Assembly: GCF_020379485.1 (NCBI RefSeq)
Contig: NC_063446.1
Coordinates: forward strand, 13,935,597 to 13,999,596
DNA from: Brassica napus
Taxonomy: Eukaryota; Streptophyta; Magnoliopsida; Brassicales; Brassicaceae
Reading direction: 5' to 3'
DNA length: 64,000 bases
Shown here: in pieces, positions 23,447-34,549 of the stretch
How the letters are laid out: every line of letters starts with the position of its first letter
Numbering within the stretch: the first letter of the stretch is position 1
Made by a program: the position numbers and the translations under genes
The notes under the pieces: generated by a model
Told to the model about the DNA's origin: nothing
The model's database searches: none
What the model saw: only the letters and a program-made list of their open reading frames with translations

Positions 23447-26400
23447 AGCTTACTCTGGGAGATAAGAACACCAGCTTCTTTCACGCATCAACTAAGGGAA
23501 GACGGGCCAGGAATAGGATCTCAGTAATTGAAACACCTGAAAGAACGCCAGTATATGAGGATGCTCAGATAGCAGATGTGATTGCGCAATACTTCCAACA
23601 AATCTTCACATCTTTTAATCCTCCTACGTCTGAGATAGTGGAGAAAGCCATAACACCATGTATCTCCTCGGCGACAAATGAAGCGCTAATTACAATCCCA
23701 TCACCACAGGAGATAAAAGATGCCATGTTTGCCATCCACCCTGATAAGGCCCCAGGGCCAGATGGCTTCTCTGCGAGCTTCTTCCAATCCAACTGGACGA
23801 CGGTGGGCCCTGCTATAACAAAAGAGATTCAGAACTTCTTCATCACGGGTGCTCTTCCCTACTCGATCAACTCAGCTCATATCAGACTCATTCCAAAAAT
23901 TACCAGCCCTAAACTAGTCTCGGAATAGAGACATATTGCCATGTGTAACGTGTATTACAAGGTCATCTCAAAAATCCTAGCTCTAAGACTTAAACCGGTG
24001 CTACAAGATGTAATTTCTGAGACTCAATCGGCGTTCGTACCTGGTCGAGCCATATCTGATAACGTCCTCATCACGCATGAAGTCCTCCACTACCTGAAAG
24101 GGTCAGGGGCAGTTAAACAATGCTCAGTGGCAGTTAAAACTGATATTAGCAAAGCGTATGATAGACTAGAGTGGTCTTTTATAAGAGTTGTACTTGAGAG
24201 AATGGGTTTTTGTGATACTTGGATTATGTGGATGATGCAGTGTGTCTCCACTGTCTCATACTCTTTTCTCCTTAACAACGAAGTTGTAGGTAAGGTGACT
24301 CCACAAAGAGGCATTAGACAGGGGGATCCTCTGTCACCCTACATCTTTATTTTATGCGGTGAAATACTCTCCGGCCTCTGCAAAAAAGCGCAGATGAATG
24401 GCCTCCTACCTGGAATCAAAGTGGCTAGAAATAGTCCGAAGATCAATCACCTGTTGTTTGCCGATGACACCATGATCTTCACAAAAACAGATGCACGTAG
24501 CTGCTCCTCCTTGATGGATATCCTCCACAAATATGAACTCGCTTCAGGTCAGATGATCAACGCGCATAAATCATCTATCTCCTTCTCCTCCAAGACTCCA
24601 CCTGAAATAAGAGAGCGGGTTAAAACTCAGCTGGGAATAGAGAAGGAAGGGGGAGTAGGCAAATACCTAGGACTACCAGAGCATTTTGGACGCAAAAAGA
24701 AGGACCTATTTGCATCTATTGTAGATAGGAAGAAGCAGATAACAGTTTTCTGGTCTACTCAGTTACTATCAACTGCGGAAAAAGCTACCATGATCCAATT
24801 CGTGTTGTCAGCTATCCCTATCTTTGCAATGACGTGTTTCCTCCTCCCACTTAGCCTCTGTAAACGCATACAGTCCATCTTGACCAGATTCTGGTGGGAC
24901 TCAAAGGATGGAGAGAGGAAAATCTGCTGGATCTCGTGGGAAAAGCTAACGCAACCGAAGAGCTTGGGAGGCTTGGGATTCCGCGACATTGAAGCTTTCA
25001 ACCACGCTCTTCTTGCGAAAATTGCGTGGAGACTCTTGACAAAACCAGAGACTCTGCTTGCCCGTGTACTGTTAGGGAAATATTGCCACAAAACAACCTT
25101 TGCGAAGACACCATCGAGCGCAACAATCTCCCATGGCTGGAGAGGGATTCTGGCGGGCCGTGACCTTCTACTACAACACATGGGAAAGGCAATTGGTAAC
25201 GGAGAGTCCACTAGCCTCTGGAATGACTCTTGGATCAGTCCAGAGACAAACCTGAAACCCATTGGACCGGTATTTATCAGTGACAGAGACCTTGTTGTCG
25301 CAGATATTCTGACTCGAGAGATAAGGGAATGGAACAAAACCAGAATTGGTGAGCTATTACCTGAGTTGTCTTCCCACATTTTGTCACTAAGGCCGAGCAT
25401 CCTGGGAGCTAACGACTCTTACATCTGGCCATTACAAAAGTCAGGCAACTACACGGTGAAGTTAGGCTACTTTTCAACTCGGGTGATTAACACACCAGTC
25501 GCAAGACTCCAATCACAGCCGGAGGAGACCCTAAACTGGAAAAAATATATATGGAACCCTCCCCTCCTCCCAAAGATAAAGTTCTTCCTTTGGAAAGCTG
25601 TGACTAACACACTCCCAACGGGCTTAAACCTACAAACAAGAGGAGTTCTCGTCAACACAAATTGTTTAAGGTGTGGAGAAGCTGAATCTATATCTCATAT
25701 TCTCTTCCACTGTAATTTTGCAAAAAAAATGTGGAAACTTGTCCCATGGCAGAACACAGTAGACACAAATGAAACCTCTACCTTCCGTAGAATGATCCAA
25801 GAAGCAATTAGATGGAGGAACCTCCCGCCCTTCGACACCTCAGGGAATGCGTTTCCATGGTTCTGCTGGGTGATCTGGACATCGAGAAATCTTGCCATCT
25901 TCGAGAAGAGATACCTCACACCCATTGAAACAGCAACCAAAGCGATTCTGGCCCAAAAAAGAATGGGAAAAAGCTCAATCAACTACACCCTCTCAGATCT
26001 CTCAGACCCCGCAGATGAAGCCTCTAGCCCGAACCTCCTCCTCAAACGATCTCACTGTATTTTGCAACACATATGCAGCTTGGCGATCGGATCTGATGGC
26101 GGCATGGATGGGGTGGATCCTCACAGACCGACATGGCCAGGAAATCTCCAGAGCCACAGCCTCTCAACTCAATGTAACATCCGCTTGCATGGCTGAGGCA
26201 CTGGCCTTTAGAGAAGCTCTCATCAACGCATCGACTCAACACATCACACATATCTGTCTCCGCACAGACTCTCAAGTGCTCGCTCGAGCAATTACGGCGA
26301 GAAGAAGACCGACAGAGCTCTATGGCATCCTCTCGGACATCGACTCCCTGACTTCCTCTCCTTCCTCTCCGTTCACCGAATGCTCCGTCGTTTTCATACC

Positions 26401-26542
26401 TAGGGCTCGTAATGGGCCGACGGATCTTCTAGCAAAATCATGTCTCGCGAATTTCATCATGGGCCTGAGGCCATAAAAACTTTTTGCTTTGTTTTGTACC
26501 CTTATTTTATTTAAATGAAAGTATCCAGTTTGCCAAAAAAAA
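23447..26542 (+). mobile_element. 5'-truncated LINE (plant L1-type) retrotransposon
   Basis: Inserted into the MITE with a perfect 12-bp target duplication GAATGGATTTGT (23435-23446 and 26543-26554) and a short A tail (TTTGCCAAAAAAAA) at the 3' end. The sequence starts inside ORF2, just upstream of the reverse transcriptase domain, so the endonuclease and ORF1 are missing. This is the usual 5' truncation of target-primed reverse transcription. Confidence 0.95.
23449..26476 (+). pseudogene. LINE ORF2 remnant: reverse transcriptase, zf-RVT, RNase H
   Basis: The frame opens at 23449 (LTLGDKNTSFFH, the linker before reverse transcriptase). Domain order: reverse transcriptase (KAPGPDGFSASFFQ, GIRQGDPLSPY and the catalytic LLFADDTMIF, ~24454-24480), zinc-binding zf-RVT (WKAVTNTLPTGLNLQ then CLRCGEAES, ~25590-25690), and an RNase H-like domain (CNTYAAWRSDLMAAW to LLAKSC, ~26060-26445). 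Two lesions: an in-frame TAG at 23926-23928 just before RHIAMCNVYYK, and a one-base frameshift in the A6 run near 25953-25958, which puts RNase H in the next frame. It is inactive but not very old, because most of the frame is preserved. Confidence 0.93.
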
Positions 26543-26713
26543 GAATGGATTTGTTTGAATTTTTTTTGTTGAAAATACAAAGACTCAAATTCGACGGAAA
26601 ACCTCCAGATTTGTAAATATTAATCCGAATTTTTAAAAAAATCTACTTATTTTACTTGGATTTATAAATTCTATATGGATTTCTAAATCAATCAAAATAT
26701 ATAAACCAATATT

Positions 26714-27531
26714 TACAGTTTTTTTATTCCAGAAAACCTTTCGAAGGTTTCTCTAAAAAAAAAAGATTTATCTCAAGTTGACATGTGGGCCGTTAATTAT
26801 TTTTGGGCCATTAATTCGTAGGCCTTGCCTCTGAAATATGTGTTTTAGAAATTAATTTGGTGGTTGATTGGACTAGAGGTCAAAGGTATGAAAAATTATA
26901 CCATTACGTGCTGGGTAGACTCAAATGTATTGTATCCCTTAGCCATGCTCATCTTCAAAACTACACACTACAGGAATGATGCACCAACCTCTTGCAACAT
27001 ATATCAAAGATTAGTGATGTAGGAAGCAAATGGTAGTATTGGTAAGAATATAACAGCTTTAATAAGAAAATAATTTTTTGCTATAAAAAAATTTCAACAA
27101 AATACAAATGTTTTTTGGAAAATAAATATAACATGCAAGCCTGATTATTCACTATTTTTGTTTTAATTTCGTACTGGTTTCTCTGCCCCTTTTCTTTGCC
27201 ACCAACTCTGTTGCCCCTTCATTGAATGATGGCATTTAAGATTGCACCATTAAAGTCATCAAAACTTCCACCACGTGTGCAGGAGTGGTCGAGGACTTTG
27301 ACAGCCTCGAGTCAAGAATTAAATTTTAACTAAATTATTCTTCTCGTTAAAACTACTTCATTGTTTCCTGACCGTAAATTCGCTATTACAAAGATCCTTA
27401 TGTTAATCAGTTTTACGTACATCCGAACCTGCTTTCCCTTAATAGTGAAAAGACCGACTTCGTTAGCTTGAGAACCTCATCTATGTTTTCCTTTCATCAC
27501 AAAAACTACATGCATATCTTGCGATACATAC
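26714..27531. other. Intergenic, no supported gene
   Basis: AT-rich DNA between the split MITE and the SINE relic. No open frame or element end recognised. Confidence 0.5.
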
Positions 27532-27547
27532 TATTATTGAAGACTTT

Positions 27548-27687
27548 TTTTTTTGAAAAAAAAGGAGTTAAACCCAGGTCAATTAATGAACTAGACCTAA
27601 CCTCTGGATGGCCTTGCATCCGTGCACGCACAATTTAGACCGCAAGGTGGCCAACGGAACGGAAGTCGAAACCGTGACCGTATTGGG
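27548..27687 (-). mobile_element. 5'-truncated SINE relic
   Basis: A 140-bp insert flanked by a perfect 16-bp target duplication TATTATTGAAGACTTT (27532-27547 and 27688-27703). On the minus strand it begins with a B-box-like GGTTTCGACTTCC (27673-27661) and ends in a T-rich then A-rich tail. The A box is absent, so it is 5'-truncated. The family assignment is tentative; the retroposition signature is clear. Confidence 0.75.
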
Positions 27688-27703
27688 TATTATTGAAGAC
27701 TTT

Positions 27704-28524
27704 GAAACCCAAAAAGTTGCATATACTAAGGAAATCTTCTTATAATGATATTTAATTCACAAATTATAAAATATCATACATGCACAAATGTCATGAACAT
27801 CCAAAACAACTAACCACTTATTAATATATTAAACTTTTTTAGTTTCAGCCTTTCAGGTAATACTCTTTATATTCTTCTATTTCAGTGACTTCGGATTATA
27901 AATGATAAACTGAATTTGAATTATATTTAACATACTGAAAATTCAAAGATAGCATATCATAGAGATGCATTCATGTAGTTAAATATTCTTGTTCTTCTTA
28001 TTTTCAAATTCAAATGTAATCTATTAAGTGAAATAACTATATATAGAAATAGAACAAACGAGACATATAAAATATGAATAGAGCCCATTAATGCTGCACG
28101 TGGTCAGTTAATCGCCCACATTTTTCTTGTCATTTGATCTTATACATAAAGCTTGACGTTGACTTATCAAACTTTAACGTCTAATCCATAAATTCGATAT
28201 AAATATTGTCCACTATCGGTTAATTTTCATTTTTAAGTGTACCAACTAGATTCACTGAATTTACATAAAGTCGAAACAATCTAATTATGAAAATCACAAC
28301 GACGAGCAATCAAAACACGTGAACATTAGCATTGGCACAATCAAACACTATGGGTGTAACTGTGTTTAAAGAGGCAAAAGCCAAAACATTTTTAAAAATG
28401 GATCTTCAAAATCAAGATCCTATTTTCTATAACAACAACCGAAATAAGATAACATGACGACATTAAATCAATCTAAGATCATTACGACTAGATCGATAGC
28501 TAAGAACAGAAGACAAAGCTCTGT
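27704..28524. other. ASG8 3' flank, no gene
   Basis: AT-rich intergenic DNA downstream of ASG8. No supported feature. Confidence 0.5.
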
Positions 28525-29124
28525 TCATACTCCCCATTGATGAATTAAACACAGCGTTGATGTTGGCGACGACGAACCAATCTCTTCCTCGTCGTCGTCC
28601 TTAACATACGATCTCGAGCAAGAAAGGTAACATGTTTTAGCACGATGCACAATTCTAGACCGAGGAGAGGAGGAAGAGGAAGAAGAAGAAGAGGACGAAG
28701 ACGACCAAGAAAACGAAGGACGAGACACGTGATGCTTGATAAAAGCCTTCACTAAACGAGTTTGTTTCGGTCTAACTTTGCTCAATTTGCTCCCGTAGGA
28801 GGAGGAGTAATATGATGGAGGCGGCGTTAGTGGCGGAAGACGAAATGATTCAGAGAAGAGAGGGTGTTTTGGTGTGCCTGGCCGTGTCTCCCACACAAAC
28901 GGCACGGAAGCTCCGCCGTAGTAATAGATTCTCGACGATGCATTGACCTGGGAGCTCTTCTTTACGATTACCTTTGAGGATCTGACTCCGTCTGTATCGT
29001 CTTCTGATCTTTCAGACATCGTCATTAAATGTGTTGTAAGGTGTTTGACGTGAGCTAGCAAAACTCCCTCTCTTGGATATGTCCGAAGACCACGAAGCTT
29101 CTTCAGATACGAAAGAAGAGACAA
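28525..29124 (-). CDS. ASG8: ASG8-like protein (unknown function)
   Basis: Single-exon gene of 199 residues. The N-terminus is MSLLSYLKKLRGLRTYP. A central motif GGASVPFVWETRPGTPKHPLF is shared with a plant family of uncharacterised proteins (VPFxWExxPGxPK). A proline-rich stretch (LPPLTPPPSYYSS) and a long serine run (around residues 140-155) follow. By position and motif it matches Arabidopsis At2g40475 (ALTERED SEED GERMINATION 8), whose biochemical role is unknown. No signal peptide or membrane segment was seen. The frame has no lesions. Confidence 0.85.
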   Translation of the reverse strand: MSLLSYLKKLRGLRTYPREGVLLAHVKHLTTHLMTMSERSEDDTDGVRSSKVIVKKSSQVNASSRIYYYGGASVPFVWETRPGTPKHPLFSESFRLPPLTPPPSYYSSSYGSKLSKVRPKQTRLVKAFIKHHVSRPSFSWSSSSSSSSSSSSSPRSRIVHRAKTCYLSCSRSYVKDDDEEEIGSSSPTSTLCLIHQWGV

Positions 29125-29673
29125 GCTGGGAGCATCTATTTTTGGAAACTTGATGCTTTGTTAGTGTAAGTGAAGTTTGCGGAAGAATTAAAGGATCTTT
29201 ATTTGCATGGTGTGTGTAAAAGCAAGCACATGACATGTGCTTACACTACTATTTTTTTGTATTATCTGTCGTTTTTTCTAGATCTTTCTATTTGTAAATT
29301 TCACATGGATGACCATATGGCATATACATATAATACTAGAACATAATTGCAGAGTGCAAGAAATGGTTAGATAATAAATGAGTGGGGGTAAATACGACCT
29401 AGTATTGTTACTATTTACACTTTAATCTACACACAATAGACGTTGAAAATGATATACTATAGACGTGTAGGATGTAAAAGAGAGTGTGAGTGTGGACCGT
29501 TGGATGTACAGTTGAGTCGTATAAATGAATAGAATATACCGTTCGTGGTCCATTGTTTCCGTACTGAGATTTTGATTATGATTTTGATGTCATTGTCCTT
29601 GCATTTATTTCGCACATCCTTGCATTTATTAAATATATAGATGAATAGGTATACACAATAACAGACCACATGT
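29125..29673. other. ASG8 upstream region
   Basis: Intergenic/promoter DNA between ASG8 and the Harbinger element, with no supported gene. Confidence 0.5.
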
Positions 29674-29964
29674 TTAGAGCATGTTAGGTGAAACCCACTT
29701 AGGGTTGCTTAGTGATTTTTTAAATATTAAAATGTAGGTAAAGGATATTGTTAAGGAACCTTTAATTTAAGTAGTTTATTGGTAGCTGTTTAACTAGAAG
29801 TTGTTAAAAAGAAAAATATTAAACATCAATTTTTTTGAAGATGATTTTTTTTTTAAACAAAGTTAAACATAAAATTTTAAACATAGATTTGAAAATAAAA
29901 ACATAAAAACATAACAACAAGATTACTAAAATAAACGTTAATAATTTCAAAGATGTATCGAAAC

Positions 29965-31310
29965 TCAGTTGTTGTCTTGATCACGTCTAAATTTACGCCA
30001 TATATGTTCAACCAAATCACTTTTCAGTTGTTGATGCGCTTCTTTATCATGAATCCTTGTTCGAACACCCATCTGATTGGCGAGATTTGTAGGGATATCT
30101 GTAGAATAGGTGAAATCGACATGTGAACTTTCGCTGCCTTCTCCTTGTTGGAAATTCAAAACATCATATTGAGTGCATTCATCTCGTTCGTTTTCCACTA
30201 TCATATTATGGAGTATGATACATGCTCTCATAATCTTTCCAATCTTGACTTTATCCCAAGAAAATGCTGGATTTTTAACAATGGCAAATCGAGCTTGCAA
30301 GACTCCGAAAGCACGCTCGACATCTTTTCGGGCAGCTTCTTGACGCTGAGCAAATAACACTGCTTTCGGCCCTTGTGGAATTGGAATAGATTGGATAAAA
30401 ATTGCCCATTTCGGATAAATACCATCAGTAAGATAGTAAGCCATATCATACTCTCTTCCGTTGACGGAGAAATTCACTTGCGGAGCTCGACCATTTATTA
30501 TGTCATCAAAAACAGGTGAGCGATCAAGAACATTGATATCATTTTAAGTACCTGGAGGTCCAAAAAAAGAATGCCATATCCACATATCATATGAAACAAC
30601 CGCCTCTAAAACGATTGTCGGTTTTCCCGAACCACGAGAATATTGTCCTTTCCAGGCGGTAGGAAAATTCTTCCACTCCCAATGCATACAATTGATGCTT
30701 CCTATCATCCCGGGAAATCCACGAAGCTCTCCAATATGAAGTAGACGTTGAAGATCATTCGGTGTTGGTCTTCTTAGGTACTCATCGCCGAACAAATTTA
30801 TTATTGCTTCCACAAAATTTTCCACACATAACCGAGTAGTGGTTGCACCGAGCCTGAGGTATTCGTCGACCGCATCTAGCGCAGAACCATATGCCAACAC
30901 ACGAATAGCTGCTGTACACTTTTGAGGTGGGGAGAGACCAAGCCTTCCGGTAACGTCTTTCTTTTGACGAAAAAAGCGAACATCATTGGAGAGGCGATGA
31001 ACAATATGCATGAACAATAGCTTGTTCATTCTAAATCGTCGTCGGAATAGGTTTTCTGGATATGTAGGAGTGTCACTGAAATAATCATTCCACAACCGGA
31101 GATGCCTTCTTCGTGATTTCTTTTGATATAAACTCTTGGTTTTCTTGTCTTCATTTCTTCTTCTTGATCACCATAAAAGTTGCACAAATTCTCAAATGTT
31201 TGATCGAAAGTTTGATCTAAATATTGATCGAATGCTTCATCAAATGACTCATCCAAATTGTAATTTGAAGAATCTGATTCATCGAAATTGTTATTTGAAG
31301 AAGAAGCCAT
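29965..31310 (-). pseudogene. PIF/Harbinger transposase (DDE_Tnp_4, ALP1-like), decayed
   Basis: Starts at the ATG at 31310 with an acidic leader (MASSSNNNFDESDSS) and continues to RVYIKRNHEEG. A one-base deletion near 31105 then shifts the frame to HLRLWNDYFSDTPTYP. The helix-turn-helix region precedes the catalytic core. The first catalytic Asp is replaced: the family GSIDCMHWEW reads GSINCMHWEW here. A TAA stop (30545-30543) falls just before the second Asp (NDINVLDRSP), and the third residue is the Glu of VERAFGVLQARFA. The C-terminus ends RKFRRDQDNN. With one frameshift, one stop and a catalytic D-to-N change it cannot be active. Confidence 0.93.
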
Positions 31311-32100
31311 GAGTGTGATTTGATCAAATTTTTTTTTTGATCTAAAATGAGAGGTTTGATTTAAGAGAAAGAGAATGGTGTGTGAATGTGTTTGTGATCA
31401 ATTTATTTTAGAAAGATAAAGGAGAGAAGAACATGAATATATAGAAAGAAAATTGTGAGAATGAGAATGGTGTGTGTTTTGCTCATTTGCCAATAATATA
31501 GAGAAAGAGAATGTGTGTGATTTCTTTACACTTTCATGTACGTGATGAAAAAAATACAAAAGACACAAGTACAAGTTATGACAAATCCGACACCACCTAT
31601 CTCTACTCTCCTCAACCACAAACCCGTGATGCTAGAATACAAAACCTCTCATTTCCTTTTACAGTTGTGAAAGCTACCAAACAAGTACAAGACAAGCACC
31701 TATCTCTACTCTCGTGACAAGTACAAGACAACCCACCAGATATCTCTACATCTCGTGACCTCTCTCAACAGCTCTCACTCGGCTACTTTCATTGTCTGCC
31801 TCCGATAAAGGAACTGTCTCACCTGCATTAATAAGAACAAGAAGAACATTTCTATCAGGACAAGAACATTTCTACAGGACAAGAACAACAACATTTATAT
31901 CATCACAAGAAGAAGAACATTTATATCATAACAACATCATTTCAGAAACAAAAACATTAACTTAGAACAAGAAACTAAACTACAAACACAAACAACAAAC
32001 AGAACATGAAACATAACTTAACAACAACAAAAAGAACTAGAAACAGAACTTCATAGCAAGAAAAAGAACTCGAAACAGAACTACATAGACATCAAGTCAT
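31311..32100. other. Harbinger spacer between the two ORFs
   Basis: Non-coding spacer with A/G- and AAC-rich runs (31840-32060), lying between the transposase start and the end of ORF1. No gene supported. Confidence 0.6.
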
Positions 32101-32972
32101 TTACGACCACAAATCATTTATCAGTTTCTTCTTGAGGGTTTCTTCATACTCGGGAAGGGGTTCTTTTTTTCCAATGAGACTGTTAAGCAGACTCAGCTGA
32201 GACAACCTTTCTTTCGCGGCCAAATCCACCTGTCTCATTGTTCACATACTCTGAAGCTTATTAAGATTATCATCCGAAACCACTGTCTTCTGAGAAGATT
32301 TCTTTGCGGCCTTCACACCAGGGGGACACTTGTTCTCAGTTGCTTGAGAACTCTCTAAATCTCCACCGTCCTCACACTTCCTCTTCTTCAAGCTCCCATC
32401 GTTTTTTGCAGTAGCCAACTCGCACCACTTCTGGTCGTGCCGCAGCTCCTTCCAAGCGTGTAAAAGATTAAACCTCGTCTTGTAGTTGTTGTAAAATATC
32501 TGATGAGCTAGCTTGAGGACATCATTTTCGTTCTGGCCACTTGTTTTTTCCTAGTAGCCGCTTCATACGCTCCACAAAACTTGGAGACAAGGTCATTGAT
32601 CCTATGCCATCGATGCTTGCAGTGATTATGGTCTCGTTCTTTGCAGCCAGCAAGCAGAGGACTTGCTCCAAAGTAAGCAGCAATCCTTTTCCAAAAACCG
32701 TTGGATTTTTGCTCGTTGCCAACCACATGATCCTTTCTCGTGTTTAACCACGAGCTGATCAAGACTACATCATCCGTTGGTGTCCACTTTCGACGTTCTC
32801 GGCGCTGAGGAGCACTGTCTCCATCACAGTTTGAAGTTTCGGTTCCTACACTACCAGGAAGTGGTTGTGATGAAGATAGATCAACACTATCTTCATTGTT
32901 ACCAAAGGAAACTGTTTGTTGACTAAGTAGTTCAACAAACTTTGAGTGGGAAGAAAATGGATAAGAATCCAT
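32101..32972 (-). pseudogene. Harbinger ORF1: Myb/SANT-like DNA-binding protein, decayed
   Basis: Begins MDSYPFSSHSKFVELLSQQ. The trihelix/Myb-like domain RRKWTPTDDVVLISSWLNT to HNHCKHRWHRINDLVSKF is intact and is followed by FCGAYEAATRKK. A base is missing in the A-run near 32544-32549, so the frame jumps to TSGQNENDVLKLAHQIF. A TGA (32244-32242) replaces an expected Trp just before TMRQVDLAAKERL. The end is KKKLINDLWS. In PIF/Harbinger elements this protein assists the transposase in nuclear import and DNA binding. Plant annotations often mislabel these ORFs as glutathione S-transferase T3-like. Confidence 0.9.
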
Positions 32973-34109
32973 TATGGAAGAGAGGCAGAGGAGAAGGCAA
33001 GAAGAAAAGTGAGGAAGTGAGAAGACAGAGGAGAGGAGAAGCTTTTTTATAAACTGAAGAACCAAGCATTGATCACAACCAAGTTGTCCGACTAGACATT
33101 TATCTAACACAATCAACACAACACACAATTGATTTCTATCTACCAAAACCAAAGCTATTTATTACCAAACCCAACTGTAATCTAACATTAAGCAGGACAA
33201 TTTATTACAAAACCTAATACTAACCACCAACGAGTACAATGCTTTAAACAGAGCAAAGAGATAGGTTTTACCTCTATGAAGAATCGTAGGCCCTTTGTGT
33301 GAAGAACATGTGTGATGCGTCTTGATCAAAACACCTAAACACACAAAAAAAAACGAGACAAATCACAACAAATTTGAGGATTTATATACTAAAATTGACG
33401 AGGAACAAGCATCAAAATATACCTTAACCCACAGAGACACAATCTCTCTCGGACAGCCTCTTGATCAATCCAGCTCAAGGCAAAACAGACACAAACAAAA
33501 AAAAAATCAGAATTGTTTCTTACAATTTCACAATTAACACAAAGAGAAAATGTACATGAATCATGCCTCTTGATCAATCCCACTAAAAAAAAATATCAAA
33601 GCAAATCAGACGATTTATTAACATTCACGATTTAGAATCTAAAGACATGCATGCATCTTTACCTTTCGATTCGGCTCAGCCGCAACAGTATCCGGTATAG
33701 AACGTGTCAGAGAGCCACTGATAGAGAGAGATGTCACCTTTTCTCGCCGTTTCCCAAGGTCGAGAAGAGCCACCGATAGAAAGGTCGCGGTTTTCCTTCG
33801 TCGCCGAGCTCCACCAATAGAGCTCTCGCCGTTCCGTCGATGAAAGCCACAGAGAGGGAGAGAATCGCCATCGAATCGCCATCCCCCGAGAGAGAGAAGA
33901 GAAACGGAAAGAGAGAAAGAAGAAAAGAAAAAAAGAAACCGCGGTTGTCTTTCTCCTCGGCCCAGTAGCAACGCGACACCTGGCTCGAAGGCACGGTGCC
34001 TTCACGTCCTAAATTAAGGCACACCCCTTTCTTTACTCACCATTTTTTCTTTAACTTAATTACCTTTTTATGTTAACAACCCACTTAACCAACACCTATA
34101 AACATGCTC
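32973..34109. other. Harbinger 5' leader of ORF1
   Basis: Upstream region of ORF1 inside the element. The part at 33640-34010 is GC-richer, purine-rich and open in several minus frames, but no domain is seen. It probably carries the element's promoter. Confidence 0.55.
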
Positions 34110-34202
34110 TTAGGCAGTTCTAGATTCAAGAGAACAGCTGGTTAGGTGGTTTAGGGTACTAACGGTTGATTGTGTTTTAGTATATGCAGGGAAAACCAGG
34201 TA

Positions 34203-34458
34203 CTCCCTCTGTTCCCGAAAGTAATATTTTCTAGAGTATTCACGCTTATTAAGAATTCAATACATGTTTATAATTTAATTTATTTGTTACTTTATTATAC
34301 ACTTTCAAATAACTTTCCAACAATGAAATTTAATCAATTCAAATATTCTCAATTAATGTTTTTCGAAAGTATAAAAAAGTACCTTAATAATATAGAAAAT
34401 CTATCTTTGTGGAACAAGAAAAAGTTTTAAAAAATCTTACTTTCGGGAACGGAGGTAG
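34203..34458. mobile_element. Stowaway MITE, 256 bp
   Basis: Termini CTCCCTCTGTTCCCGAAAGT and (reverse complement) CTACCTCCGTTCCCGAAAGT, flanked by TA (34201-34202 and 34459-34460). Confidence 0.92.
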
Positions 34459-34549
34459 TATTAAACATCATTTAGTGGTGTAATAAATTATAATCTATTT
34501 TTACACGCGTACGCACCGAGACACGCTAATGTTTTCTTATTAAAACATA

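Larger units (their letters stand above)
23249..26713. mobile_element. MITE split by a LINE insertion
   Basis: The left half (23249-23446) and right half (26543-26713) together match the uninterrupted element at 48242-48564, which lies in reverse orientation. Both carry the terminus GGTTATTGGTTGTTGTATTT and the internal sequence AATCAAGTGTTATTCAATCGT or its equivalent. Without the LINE the element would be about 357 bp. The superfamily is not certain. Confidence 0.85.
29677..34109 (-). mobile_element. Full-length PIF/Harbinger DNA transposon, 4433 bp
   Basis: The terminal inverted repeat begins GAGCATGTT at both ends with further subterminal similarity (CCCACTTA). The 3-bp target duplication TTA is at 29674-29676 and 34110-34112. 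It carries the two genes expected of the superfamily, both on the minus strand: a Myb/SANT-like ORF1 (32101-32972) and a DDE transposase (29965-31310). Both are mutated, so it is no longer autonomous, but its ends are intact and could be mobilised in trans. Confidence 0.95.

Noticed and set aside
24759..25400. 213-codon frame on the minus strand
   Set aside because: Antisense shadow of the LINE reverse transcriptase region.
33639..34024. Three minus-strand open frames of 96-110 codons
   Set aside because: They lie in the non-coding leader of the Harbinger element, overlap each other in all frames and show no domain.
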